A DNA stretch of 64,000 nt from Notamacropus eugenii (GCF_028372415.1 NC_092878.1:26456903-26520902), one strand, 5' to 3'. Shown: positions 42,201 through 54,497, numbered from the stretch's first letter. The notes: generated from the letters alone by a model not told the origin. A program made the numbers and translations.

Positions 42201-45200
42201 TCTCTCTGACTTCCTTTCTAGTTTAGAGCTTTTTTGATTAGATATGCAAGACTCAGGCAAATCCATATTTTCACCAGGCCTTATTAGATGTACACCATCC
42301 CTGGCCAGAAGCCCATCATCCCCACATTTTAAACCATGGCTCCCAGTTACAACTCCTGAAGGGGAATGGTTAAGGAAGAGAGAGGAGTTGAACAGAACCG
42401 AGAGACCATGGAATTCTACTTTCTCTGATTTTTTTTTTTTTTTTGGTCAAGTTCTCCTTCCTCTCTCAGGCTTCATTTTCTTCTTGATGGTGTCCCTCCT
42501 GGAAATCAGAGCAACACTGGGGATGGTCAGGGACCAGTGGAAGGGGAAGGCAGTGATTTAGAGGGAAGGGAGAGCTGAAAGAAGATGCAGATTCTCAAGA
42601 CAGAACTAGATGTTGGAGGGGTGGGAGTTCGGGAAAGAATTGTGAAAGGGTTCATGCTCCTTCCACAAAAGGGTGATCGCTCTGGTCCAACTCTCCAACA
42701 GGGAGAGAGGGAAGAAGGAAGAGGGGAATATTTCCAGGGAGTTTTGAGTCAAATGAATCCGGTAGAGCAAGGGAATGTAACCTTTCTTGTGTGTCATGGA
42801 TTGCCCTGACAGTCTAGGGAAGCCTTCTCAGAATAATGCTTGCTGCCTACATTCCCAATCAAAGGAAATGCTTAATTTCAGTTAGAGGTTAAGGAAAATA
42901 AAGATGTCATTACCCTCCCCTCCAAGTTCAAGGACCCTCTGAAATCTATCTATAGAGCACTGGTTAAGGGTTTTGTCCCAGACTAGAGAATGGGGGAGAG
43001 AGAAGAGGGCTATCTATCAGACCTTTCAGCCACTGAACAGTACTGGACTTCTTTCTTTAGGACAGTAGGGTCTAGAGAAGGTGCTCAGGAGTGGACCTTT
43101 AATACCACCACCATCGCCCCCTCAGGACAAACATCGTCTGTGAATCTCTGGAGAAAAGGAAGCCCAAAGAGGGGGAGGGGCTGAGCTGGAGCCCTGGAGC
43201 CAGCCTGCAGACAGAGAACTCAGGGAGACCAGGTTCCCAGTGGGATGGGGGAAGGGGGAAGGTTGCAGTGGTTCTCTGGAGTCCTCTCTCACTGAGGGAT
43301 GGCACAGGTTAGAAAGGGCCAGGAGAGCCTTGAGCAGCATCTAAAGGCTACAGAAAGTACACCCCCAGAGGAATCCCCCAGCCCCTGGGGAGAGCAAGGT
43401 AGTCCAAATTGAGTCGGTCTCTGTGGCTCTCTCCCTGTCTCAGGGATGGGGTGGCCTTCAGACCTCCGCCCATCCCCCTCCCCTATATTATCCTGCACCA
43501 ACCCCCAATCCCAGCCATTCAGACAAGGTAAAAAGATGAAGTAGAGAACAGGCAGGAGAGAGGGGATGCCGCTCCCAGCTCCGGGGAGCTGCAGCGTGCC
43601 CATCCCCCAACCCCCTCCCAGCAATTTCTTGCCAATGTCTCTGGCAGTCCTGGGGGGGAGGGGGGATGTAGATCTGTGGGGGGATGGGAAGCTCAAGGGA
43701 TACCCGACGATGGAAAGAGAGGAGAGGGTAGAGTCTGAAGCCATAAACCCGCCTGGTAGGGGCAGGGATGAAGGGTGGAAAAGAGCTCCCCCAAAAGATG
43801 AGGGCCTAGGGCAACCAGGCTGTGGGGGGAGGGGAAGAGGGAGCCGCTTCAGCAGGGAGACACAGTCTGCAAAGATTCTTCTCCCGGCCAGCAATCTGGA
43901 GGCTGGTGCTGGACAGATGGGGGTTTTGGACACAGTGGCAAATGGACATGTGTTCCCCCAAAATGGGAGCTGGGTGTAGCCCTGCCTTGGCCCACAGCAG
44001 TTCCTTCTATCCTCAGGAGTGACCCAGCCAGGTTTGGTCCTACCTCAACCTCACACCTTGTCCCCCATCTTTCTCACTGCCACCCCTAACCCCCATAAAA
44101 GCCTAAAGAGAGGGGGAATCCTTGCACTGGGGGAGTCACTGCTTCCTATCATAAGGGCATGGATCTCAAAATTCCCTTTAGAGGAGGACTGCCTTCTATA
44201 GTCCCAGGGGTCCATAGGTACCCTGAGCACCTCTGCCCCCCTTCCTGGGCAGGTGGCCACCAGGCTGAGCAGCTGGATCTCAGCTTTCAGCATTTTAAAT
44301 GGTTTACCTACACGGGGGCAAATAATTTCCGGAGATCCCTTTAAGGGGGGGGGAGATCCAACCCCTTTAAGAGGGAGGGGTCAGAGCCATAAGGGTTATA
44401 AAAAAAATCCAGCTTTCCTACTCTACCCGCCCTTAGGGCTTTTCTTTGAAGGGAGTTAGGGGAGAGGACTAAGGTGTTAGAGCCCCTTGTTTAGCAATCC
44501 TTAAAGAGGGAGACACGTAGCAGGCTTCCACTCCCACCCTTCCTCCCCACAAGTACGGTTGTTCTCCTTAGTAACCCCTGGGACTTGCTGGGGTTCCAGG
44601 GCTGGCCACTGAGGCTAGGTGACCTCCCTTCTTGTCCAGAGTCTCGGGGTGGGGAGGGAATTGAGGAAGGAGCAGCAGCTCCCCTGGGTGCACTTCCAGG
44701 TGTGGGGGGTAGAGCGGGGATGGGGGTGGGGAGAGGAGAGGGAAGGTCTCTCCTATGGTGGACGTGTGTGTGTGGCATGGTCTGAACACCCAGCAGAGCT
44801 CCGTGGGCACCCACAAGCGACTCACTGCCAGGGAGCAGCTGGGGGGAGGTGCCTGCCGGACCTGCATCTACCATAGGCTGCATGCAGAGCAGCCTGTCTC
44901 TTCTGGCTGCCAGTTCAGTTGGGAGGGGCGGGGGAGGGGTGTTCACTGTGTTCCCCCAGCACTCCATGTTTTTTTTTCCTTTCTGCATCTTCCCTTCTCT
45001 GTTCTCCTAGTCCTTCTCGTTGGCAGGGAGAGGAATGCTGGGAGTACTCTTTATCCCACCCTGGAGCCCACAGTGAAGCCAACCTAGGGGAGGGGGGGTT
45101 AACCCCCAGGGAAATCGAGGGGAGGAGGGAGAGTTAGCCTTCAGGGAAATCTAGTTGGTACCAGTTTTCCTTTCTGACAGCCCCTGAAGTCCTTCTCTGC

Positions 45201-46723
45201 TTTGGTCTTGGGGGCTTTGGACTGGAAGGGGGAATTGGAGCCAAGAATCACTCCCCGTCATGCACCCTATGGTCCAGCCAATTTCATCCTTAGTCACTGG
45301 TGCTTTTGTACATACCGTCCCCCATGCATGGAATGTCTTTCTTCCTCTCAGAATCCCTAGTTTCCTTTAAAACTCAGCTCAGATTCTACCTCTTACATGA
45401 GGTCTTTCCTGGTCCTTCCCTCCCTGCCCCCACAACTAGTGAATCCCACAAAAAATTTACCCCGTGTTTATTTAGTATATGTTTTTTTGTGTACAGGTGT
45501 GTATAGAATATGAGCGCCTTGGAGGTAGGAACTGCTTCATTTTTGTCTTTTCCTCCTGAGAGTCTCCTACAGGACTCAGCGTATAATAGGTCGGGGGTAG
45601 TGACTGATCTTTTAAGGTCTAAAAGGAGACTCTGGGAAGGATGAAGAGTCTAGAAGGACTCCTCAGGGAGAGAAGGAAGGCCTTGCAAGAAGGGGCTGCT
45701 GAATTTAGGTTCTCTGTTCCCCCAAATATCTGCTGTCCTGGAAGTCAACTTCCACAAGCCTGTTTTAGGGACAAAGGATAGAGCAGGAAAGAAAAGATGG
45801 GTCTCATTTCCTACAGTGAACTAGGACAGCAATAGAGTTCATGTGTTTATGTTTGAATACAGTGGCACAGGCTTTTGGGGGGCATCTGCTTTCAACTACT
45901 GAAGGGGGGAGAGATAACAGGTGCTCTTGGAGACTTTAATTATTTCCTCTGGTTTCAAGGTTTTAGGCCATTAAGGCTTGGGGGGGGGGGGTGAGGAGAG
46001 AAGAGTGAGAGTAACTTATGTAGATGAACGTCCTGGGCCTCACTTAGACTAAGCTATGAAGCCTCCAGTAGGTCTGAAGGTTCACCATCCACATCAGGCT
46101 AGTATGGGGGCGAGTTTCTCCAGTGGACATTCTCTGGTTGAGCAGGCACACAGTCTGGAGTGGATTGCCATGCCTCCTCTGTCTCCCAAAAGGACCACCG
46201 GGGCTCTATTTGTTCTCCCCTCAATAAGCCACAGTCCGGCAAAGGAGGGGGGGAAAATCCATCCTACCTAGCCACCCTTTGCTTGCACATAACCTGGCCT
46301 TCCTGCAGCCAAGCTGAGCATTCAGGCACCAAAGCCCTCTTGCCCATACCTCATTTCAGATCCTTCCCTTCCCCGCCCCCTCCCAAGTGAGAGCAGCTGC
46401 TGACAGGGAGCCTGTGTGTCTCTGAATTCTCCCTTGCCTTCCCTTCCCCTCTCCTTCTCTCCTGGTTCAGTTAAAGGCGCAGGGGCACCAGGCTCTGCTG
46501 ACTGCTGCTGTTTCTTTACCAACAATCCCTAACTGGGTGGGGGCAGCACAGGGGTTATCAGTCCCCTGGGATGGGAGTAAGGGAGGGGCAGGGGAGTAGG
46601 CACAGCCTGTGGCTCAGCAAGTGTGAAGGAAGCTGCCTGTGCTTCAGAGGAGGGCTTAATTTGGGACCTGGCCCTGAGGGGCAAATAGGGAGAAAAGGGA
46701 GAAATGCGTTTGCTTTGTGGAGG
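42201..46723. other. Mostly single-copy, G/C-rich but CpG-poor upstream region
   Basis: Repeats thin out sharply here; only an L2 end at 45270-45605 is clear. G-runs are frequent (for example near 43650 and 45980). No exon with frame, splice sites and family resemblance was found; open frames reach 214 codons but run on both strands. It may hold distal regulatory sequence of the downstream CpG-island gene (inference). Confidence 0.5.
45270..45605 (+). repeat. L2 LINE, 3' end
   Basis: It reads CCCCATGCATGGAATGTCTT, TTTAAAACTCAGCTCAGATT, then AATATGAGCGCCTTGGAGGT. Confidence 0.7.
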
Positions 46724-47261
46724 GTGTGCATGTGTGTCTGTGTGTGTCTGTGTGTGCCTGTGTGTGTCTGTCTCTGTGTGTGCGTCTGTGTATGTCTCTG
46801 TGTGTGTCTGTGTCTGTGTCTCTGTGTCTGTGTCTGTGTGTCTGTGTCTCTGTGTGTGTGTCTGTGTCTGTGTCTCTGTGTGTCTGTGTGTGTCTGTCTC
46901 TGTGTGTGTGTCTGTGTGTGTGTCTGTCTGTGTCTGTGTCTCTGTGTGTGTCTGTGTGTGTGTCTGTGTGTGTCTGTGTCTCTGTGTGTGTGTCTGTGTG
47001 TCTGTGTCTCTGTTTCTGTGTCTGTGTGTTTCTGTGTCTGTGTCTGTGTCTGTGTCTGTCTCTCTGTGTGTGTGTCTGTGTGTGTCTGTGTCTGTGTCTC
47101 TGTGTCTGTGTGTCTGTGTGTGTGTGTCTGTCTCTGTGTCTCTGTGTGTCTGTGTGTGTCTGTGTCTCTGTGTGTGTCCGTCTGTGTGTGTGTGTCTGTG
47201 TGTGTCTGTGTCTGTGTGTGTCTCTGTGTCTGTGTCTGTCTCTCCTCTGTGTCTGTGCGTC
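46724..47261. repeat. Complex TGTGTC/TGTGTG/TCTC minisatellite, about 0.54 kb
   Basis: Units TGTGTC, TGTGTG and TCTC are mixed without a fixed period. Because the units contain no stop codon in any frame, all six frames stay open for 200-280 codons; these are not genes. It ends about 250 bp before the CpG island begins. Confidence 0.95.
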
Positions 47262-48890
47262 CACTCACGGTCGGGGGGGAGGGGCTCAGTCGTCCCTTAG
47301 TCGTGCCCCCGAGAGGCTCGCCAAGGCCAGGGGATTGGGAGTAACTCTGTGCCCTCTCAGAGATCTCCCGTGCCACGTTCTTATCTCTCCAACCATGCAC
47401 TTCCCCTCCTCAAGCCTGTCGGGCTGGGGATGGCCAGGACCCCAGGGGAGGCTCCGGAAGAAGATGGGATGGGTGAACACTGGGAAGAGGTGGGAGCGGT
47501 GATCTCTTGGGAGCTACCTTTGGGGTGTCAGGAGAGGGGGAGAAGCGGAGGAAGGGGCGCCGAAGCCGGGCCCCGAGCCCCACTTTCATCGCCCGGGTGC
47601 CCTTGCAACACTCAGCCGTCGCTCCCATCTTCAGCTGTAAGCAGGAGGGGGCTCGGCGAGGTGACCTCCAAGGTCCTTTCCGGAGCCCCGGACACGGGCT
47701 GCTGACCCCCCACCTCCCGGCCTGGCCCGCGAGCCTTCTCTGGGCCTCAGTTTCCTCGTCTGAAGAGCGGGGCTGGGTCTTTAAGGCGGCGCCGGGTCAC
47801 GGGCTCTGCCCCTCCGACCCGTCCCCGCAGCCGGGGGTTGCTTAGGTTACCGGAGGCTCGGGTTCTCCCGGCCGAGCCCCCTCCGGGGGCGCCTCCCTCC
47901 CGCGCCTGGGGCCCAGCGCCTACTGCTCCCAGACCCGGTCTCGGGCTGTCAGGGGATCCGGACGGTTCCTCGCCGCCCGGCCCGGTAAGAGCCGCGGCTG
48001 GAGGTCCGAGCCTCGGCCGTGCCCAGGGCGAGCTCTGCCTCCGTGCCCACCGGGCGGACAGCCGTGCTCAGGCTCCCGGGGAGGGGGAGGGGAGCCAGGA
48101 ACGTGTCCACACCGCTCCGACTCCCACCTGCCAAAAGAACCGCATCTGGGCTCGAGGACTCGGGGCCCCCCCGCGGGAGCTCTCCCGACGGCCCCCCAAG
48201 GGCGGAGGGCGGGGGCGGCCAGGGTGGCCGTGTCGGGGACGCACGTTTGCTTGGCCGCGAGAGGGACATAGGTGAAGGCTGAGCGGAGAAAGGCATCGGA
48301 AGAGGGAGAACTGGGATCTGGGGGGCCGGAGGGGGCGCGGCGTGGCCAGGGGCTGACCTCACTGCGAGGGGAAGGAGACTCGAGCTGGGGGACATGGAAG
48401 GGTGAGGCGGGGCGGGGGGCGGCCCTCGCCGGGGTCTGGGGGCTCCGGGCTGGGCTCGCCTCTCGCTGGGCTCCCTCCGGCTTAACCTCGGGCAGCAGGA
48501 GCCTGGGAGGGTGGGGTGTGTCCGTGCCTCCTGCAGTTTCCCTGGATGGGTGGCTGGGCGGGAGGGCGGGAGATGGAGGGGTGGGGGGTGGGGGACGGGA
48601 AGGGGAACGCTAGCATGGGGGGGCGCTACGTAAGACTTTCCTGGGGGGGGTGGCTGGGGCGAGCTTCTGGGGAGAGGGTCTTGGGGGTCGGCAGACTGGG
48701 GGGTTGGACCATTGCGGGTGAGGGCCCGGGTTGGGGGGCGCTCCGGGAAAGAGAGAGGTACAAGGGGCTGGCGGAGGAAATCCACCCCTTGGATACGACC
48801 CCCCCTCCCCGCCACTCCCCGCACCTCCTCCCCCGGCAGCCTCGTGCTGCCCCCTGCGTTGGGACAGGCCGGCCGGTGGGGGCGGCTCTG

Positions 48891-48999
48891 ATTGGTCCGG
48901 GGCGGGGAGGGGGAACAGAGGGCCGGGATTGGCTGGCGGGGGCCAGCCCAGGGCTCGTTGCTAATTGGCGGAGGTGGCGGAGGGCCATAAGCCGATTGG
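48891..48999 (-). promoter_or_regulatory. Four inverted CCAAT boxes (NF-Y type)
   Basis: ATTGG (CCAAT on the minus strand) occurs at 48891-48895, 48928-48932, 48964-48968 and 48995-48999. Three of the four read ATTGGC or ATTGGT in GC-rich context. Start-to-start spacing is 37, 36 and 31 bp. This is typical of a TATA-less NF-Y-driven promoter with transcription starting shortly downstream. Confidence 0.7.
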
Positions 49000-49039
49000 C
49001 TGCGGACGAGGAAGCAGGAAGGAGGGCGGCGGAGGCTCC

Positions 49040-49365
49040 GCTCTCGGGGAGTTTGTGGGGGAACCGCGAGCGGCGTAGCGGATCCCGGAGCCCGGCCCCG
49101 CCGCCCGTCTGTCTGGACGCCCGCCCCGCCTGCACGGCCCCAGCAGCCCTCCCGCCCCGGCCCGGCCCGCCCGCTCCTCCGACGGCCCCGCCCGGTCGCG
49201 GCCCCCGCTCCGCCCGCCCGCCCGGCCCCGGCCCCCAGGAGGAGGCGCTGACGCAGCAGCGTGGAGCCCGGGAATTGAGCGCCCCCGGGGGGTTCCAGCC
49301 GCCGGATTCCAGCCCGGCCGGGGCCTGCGGGCGTCCTGGGCCCCGTTGTCCGCGCCACCAGTCGG
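49040..49365 (+). other. BAHD1: Candidate non-coding exon 1 of BAHD1
   Basis: It lies 40-370 bp past the last CCAAT box, contains no ATG, and ends at a good donor, GTCGG|gtgagc (gt at 49366). The 5' end is arbitrary, because start sites in CpG islands are dispersed. Other usable donors exist, such as CCCG|gtaaga at about 47985 and GCAG|gtgctg at about 49525, so the exact exon is an inference. Confidence 0.45.
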
Positions 49366-52195
49366 GTGAGCCAGGGGGCTGGGGGCCGAGAGGAGGGAGG
49401 GAGAGAGGGAGGCGAGAGCGAGGGACCGTCCGCCTGCTCTCTCTCGATCGCTCGCTCGCTCGCCCCGCCGAACGCGCCGCCGCCCCCGCTCGGGGATGAG
49501 GACGGACGGACGGACGCAGAGCAGGTGCTGACCGCCCGCGCGGGCTGCCTCTCTCCGGGAGTCCTGGCGCCCGGGTGGGTCCCCACCCTCGGGGGAGCGC
49601 GGCGCGCCTCGAGGTGACAGCCCCCGGGGGCCGCCGCCGCTGCCCGCGTCGGGAGGCGGGGGGTGGGGGGTGGGGCGAGGGGCCGGCGGAGTGCATCCCG
49701 ACCGCGGGCGGGCGTCCTGGGGCCGCGGCCGAGCTGGGGGACTGGCCGCCGCGCCTCGGGAGCCCGGGGCCGGCTCCTCGGGCGCTCCCCTCCCAGGGCC
49801 GCCGCGCCCCCCTCGCCAGCCCCCGAGCGGGTGGCCGAGGCCCGGGGCGGCCCCGCCGCTGCGGGAAGCGCCTGCCCCCGGAGGGCCCGCGATGGGGAGC
49901 GGAGCCGGTTCTGGAGCCAGGCTGGGGAGGGGGGGCGGGGACCGAGCACCGGGCCGAGCCGAGGGGAGGCGTGGACCGCGCTGCGCAGCCGGGGAGGCTC
50001 GGGGCTGGGGACGCGGCGGGACCAGGTTCGAGGAGAGCAGAGCCGGGGGGAGGGGGAGGGCGAGCGGGGCTGCGGCCCCGGGTCCGAGGAGCCGTGGGGC
50101 CTGGGGGGAGGGGGCGGCATGGAAGTTGTCAGAGCCGCGTCGAAGTGACAGCGGGCCTTGCTTCGGAGCCGGCCCGGCCCTGCCCTTTCCGCCCCGCCGC
50201 CTTCTCTCGGCTGCGGCCTGGGGGGCTGGGTCGGCCCGGCTGGAGGGGCCAACGCGGCCGAGGAGCGCCGGACAAAGGCGGCGCCCGCGACAGAGCGGGG
50301 CGCAGGTGGTGGCGTCGGGTAGGGGCGCAGGGGTCCGGGGCGCCCACCCCCGCCCTCCGGAGGGCCCGACAGCTCGGCCGCCCCTGGGGACTGCGGGCTC
50401 CCGGGGATCGGGCTGCAGGAGGAGCCGCGCTCCCGTCGCCACGGCTCCTTCCCGGGGAGGGTCAGCCCCCGGCGGGGGCCGGGGGAGCGGGGGCGGGGCG
50501 GGGAGCAGCAGGACGTCTGCGCTCCTCCGGGCAGGCAGGCCCCTCGGCTGGATTGGAGAGGGGGGCGGGAAGGCATCGGGGAGGGGGCTCTGCCCCATTT
50601 GGGGAGTCCTTTCCCCCCGGGGGTGGCGGCGAGCCGGAGCCCCAACGAGGGACGTCCCCTTTCGGAAGCAGAGAGAGATGGCCCTGTGGGGAGCAGCTCG
50701 GGAAAGAGGGAAAGAGAATGACATAGGTAGAGTGGGGTGATGGGGGGCAGGACCCCGGGTTCAGGTCAAAAGACTTGCCAGTCAGCACTCGCCTCCCCGT
50801 TGGCTTCCTCTAGTTGGGGCCCTAAATCTGAGGGGAATCAGTTGGGTTAGGGGCACATTTCTGATACCCCTCTTCCACAGCCCCAATCTCTATTAGGGCT
50901 CACAAAATGAGCTCCAGCGCCCCACGCCAGTGGCTTCCTTTAATGAAAAATGCTCTCCTAGTTAGTGAAAAAAGGCTCTCATTTTGACTTTGGAGGTTAT
51001 TAATAAAGCCCAGGGGCAGATTTTGATGATAAAACGGAAAAAAAAAACATGTCGTTACCTCGAGATGCCCCCCCTAGGAGACTTTTCCTGCCCCCATCAT
51101 AAAACTTCCATAAAAAGGGAAGAAGGGGTCCCTATCAGACCAAACCTTGCCCTACAGGGACATAGTGTCCTGCAGGGAAGAATGCCTCACTACCGCCAGA
51201 GGACTCTGTGGACAGTGGGGGCGGGGTGGGAGCTATTGCCCTCTGTTCTTTTAAATTGCAGACACCTCCTCCAACATCAGTGTTGGGCTCTAGTCGGGTA
51301 GCTGTCTTCCTGGTCATGGAAACACTCCCAGAAGTCCTTCTCTCCTCTGAACTGCCATTTCTCTTAATGGAAGAGATGGAAACATTGAGAACGAGAGGCT
51401 TAGGGGCTGTATAGGGTATAGGTTGAAAACTTGAGTTCAAATCCCACCTCAGGCAGTGTTGAGGAAGAGCTCCTACCAGCTGTTGGTTGGATCTGCTCCC
51501 AGCTCCTAGGAAGCTGCTGATGCTCAGACTGTCAGTCTTCCCAGTGGTGCAGTGTGGGCTGCACTACCATCTCCCCTTGAGGGTGGAGCCTTTGAGTGCC
51601 GGAATTGGCGGAGATTTGGTGGACTGGTGAATGCAGCTGAAACTGAGAGGTTTTCAATACATAAACACGTCAGAATGGTGAAGAATCCATGTCCTCATGC
51701 CCTCATGGGGCTCCGGGGGCTGAGATTCCAAGGCACTCATCTGGTTTGGTAGCTGTGCAAGAGATAACCCCTTCTAATAACTGGAATTCAGAATGGAGCT
51801 GTAGGATGGCCTTTCTCCTTACCTGGTGGGGTGTCTTTCAAGGAAACCACCAAAATCAGTTAAAACCAGTGTTGTCGAGAGCTTAACTCTAGGAGAGCTT
51901 GACCAGTGAAATTTTCTATGTGTGTTCTGTTGACTCTCCCTTTTCATTCTGAGGACCATCCTTGTTCAGGCCCTCATCACCTTATGGCTGAATTTTTTAG
52001 TAGTATCTTACTGTTCTCTGCTCTGATTATTCCAGCCTGCTCCCCAGAACCTTCCACAACACAGTCAGAACTGTTGTCCTAAAATTTCACTTTGATCAGT
52101 CATTTCCCTGCCCCCAATATAATATCTTTCACTTGCCTACAGAATATAACCCAGATTCCTTAGCCTGACATTCAAGGCTTCTACTGTCTGACTCC

Positions 52196-52395
52196 GTATT
52201 GGAGACAGCATGGTAAAGAGGAGAGCTTTAGAGTCAGCAGTCCTGGGTTCACGTCCCAACTCGGATGCTTATTTCTTATGTGGCATTAAGCAGATTAGAT
52301 CAGTAACCTGCCTGCACCTCAGTTTTTCATCTGTAAAGGAGGGTTGGACTAGATGACATCTGAGGTCTTTTTCAGCTCTAAAGTTTAAGACCTGC
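52196..52395 (+). repeat. MIR SINE nested in L2
   Basis: It runs GAGAGCTTTAGAGTCAGCAG, TGCACCTCAGTTTTTCATCT, then AGATGACATCTGAGGTCTTT. Confidence 0.7.
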
Positions 52396-52424
52396 CAAGC
52401 CTTTCTCTGTACTAATTCCTTCTA

Positions 52425-52685
52425 GTGGGAACAGCTAGGTGGCGCAGTACTACCAGCACTGGGTCTGGCATCTGGAGGACCTGAGTTCAAATTCGACCTT
52501 AGGCACTTTTTAGCCATGTGATCCTAAGCAAGTCATTTAACCTCTATGCCTTAGTTTCCTCATCCGTAAAATGGGGATGACAGTAGTATCTACCTCCCAG
52601 AGATATTGTCAGGCTCAAATGAAATAGGTAATGCCATAATAAATTCTATATAAAATATTAGCTGTTAGCAGTGTTAATATTATTA
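52425..52685 (+). repeat. CORE-SINE with MIR/L2-like tail nested in L2
   Basis: It runs GGGAACAGCTAGGTGGCGCA head, CTGAGTTCAAATTCGACCTT, TTCCTCATCCGTAAAATGGG, then AATATTAGCTGTTAGCAGTG. Confidence 0.8.
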
Positions 52686-54497
52686 CTCAGCCAAGCAGGC
52701 AATACTGCCTGGGCAGTCCTTCCTCTACCACTTTAGGGGAGAATTCTCCCTTAATAGAATGTTGCCCCTTCCTCAACCAAATGCCGCCTCCCCATCTTTC
52801 AAGAATGAGTTCTAACTCTCCCTCCTTCCCTGGTACCCAATTATCTCTTTGAACTCCCCAGTACTGAAGTGCCTACACCAATAAAGCACTTGGTTTTATA
52901 TTGTTTTCTGGTTGATTCATGTATTTTTTGGTTTTGTTTCCATGGTTAGGTTCTGGGCCTCTTGAGAGTAGGGATTGTATGCTCTCTCTTTTCATATTAT
53001 ACCTTGTGGCGCTTAGCACACATAGGCATTCAGTGAAAAATTTTGTCATGAATGAATGAATGAATGAAGAATGCTATTGAATTGTGGATGGAGAAGCCCT
53101 TGACCCAAAATACCCAGTATTTTGTATACCTTAAGGGACTCTGACCTTTCCTTGTTGGAGGTAGACACGCTGGGTCATTTGATGGGAGAGGAAACGAGGT
53201 TTTGCTGTCTTCTTACTTTGCTGTTTTGCTTTAGTATTTCAGTTTGTTCTTAGCATTCTGGAATTTTGTAGCCTCACGTATGTTAGTCTTCTGCACTTCT
53301 GGTGATTACTGTCTAGTAGATTGGCCTCATGACACCCTATAGAGATGGATCTGAAAATGTTGTAATCCTGTTTTCTTCCTACTCAACCAGACCATCTCCC
53401 CCCACCCACACACTTAGCTGTCGTTATGCAATTTTCCTTGTCGTCCATGCTAAATGAATCCATGTGTTTTATCTCTTTTCATTCTTGGGTGTAAATGAAG
53501 GAAAAAATTCTTTGGAGGGGAGAATATGGACCTAGATTTTGTGGATTCCTATTTTTCAGTCTGGTATAGAGGGAGAGCACTGTGTCTCAGCTACTCCGGG
53601 ACAGAGGTCCTTTGAAAACAGATCTATCCATAATTAAAGCTAATTGAAAAGAAGTCATTAGGAATCCTATCAAATTCGGGACTCTGTTACTGCCCACCAT
53701 TAAGCGGTATAGAGAATGGGCTATAAGACTATTTACTGCATTGAGCCTAGATACTTAAAATACATTCTTCAGCTTTTCTGCCCCCCCATCTCCCCTTTTG
53801 TGCCCCAGTTTGATGATAAATGGACTAGCATTTCCTTCCAGAAGGGAAAGATACCTCTTCTTGTTACCATAGCAACAAAGCCCACTCCCCCATCAAAGAA
53901 ACCACCACCTTTCCTCCTCATCTACTGTAGCTCAGAACTGGGGCTCATTCCTAGCTCCAAGCTGCTTTGCTCTGTGGCTCTTGGACACAATTCTTTCCTT
54001 TACAGGCATCAGCATAATTTCTGTTCATCTAAAGCAGTGTCTGGATAACTTATTCTTATTTTCCCCACATAGACCTAGAAGCCCTAAGGTGCTTCATCAA
54101 GGGGCATAGATAATCTTTTTTTTCTTACCTTTATCTGAAATTTAAAAATCCCCATTACTGTCTCCACCTTCAGTTTAAAAAAAATCCCCTCCACACCCTC
54201 TGGCACCTGAAAGGATGAATGGGAAACTGGGAAGTGTTGTCATCTATAAAGGAAGTTGGAGAAAATCTGTAAGGAATCTCCCTCCCCTCGACTCTCTCCT
54301 TTCTTCCCTTCTTCCCTGTTTACCTCCCATCCCATTTCCCGCCCCCCACCCCCACCCCACGTTGGACTTCTGTAGGAATTTTCAATTTATTTTCATTCCT
54401 TTCAGTATTGCTCTCTCAGAGCTTGGGAGGATTTTTGTGTGGGTTTTTTTTCTTTCATTTTATCTTGTTCTTATTCTGTTTGGCCTTGCTCTGGCAG

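Larger units (their letters stand above)
47500..50700 (+). promoter_or_regulatory. BAHD1: CpG island, probable BAHD1 promoter region
   Basis: For about 3.2 kb CpG is frequent and G+C is very high, unlike any other part of the window; both edges are sharp. It holds GC boxes (GGGGCGGGG near 48898), four inverted CCAAT boxes and short CpG tandem repeats (CTCGCTCGCTCG near 49450, GGACGGACGGAC near 49500). Assignment to BAHD1 (a heterochromatin-associated BAH-domain protein) rests on synteny from memory: in human BAHD1 follows IVD on the same strand, with a non-coding first exon and a long first intron. No coding exon is present to prove it. Long open frames on both strands are a result of high G+C. 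Confidence 0.75.
52030..53072 (+). repeat. L2 LINE 3' region, split by two SINEs
   Basis: L2 text at 52030-52195 (CATTTCCCTGCCCCCAATAT, ACATTCAAGGCTTCTACTGT) resumes after 52690 and ends with TGGCGCTTAGCACACATAGG and a TGAATGAATGAATGAA tail. Confidence 0.7.

Noticed and set aside
46558-47502. Overlapping open frames of 198-280 codons on both strands
   Set aside because: They are Cys/Val/Leu or Thr/His/Arg repeats produced by a stop-free TGTGTC minisatellite, open in all frames and with no gene signals.
47838-50740. Very long open frames on both strands (up to 898 codons on the minus strand)
   Set aside because: The CpG island is so G/C-rich that stop codons are scarce. The frames overlap each other on opposite strands, are Pro/Ala/Arg/Gly-rich and match no family.
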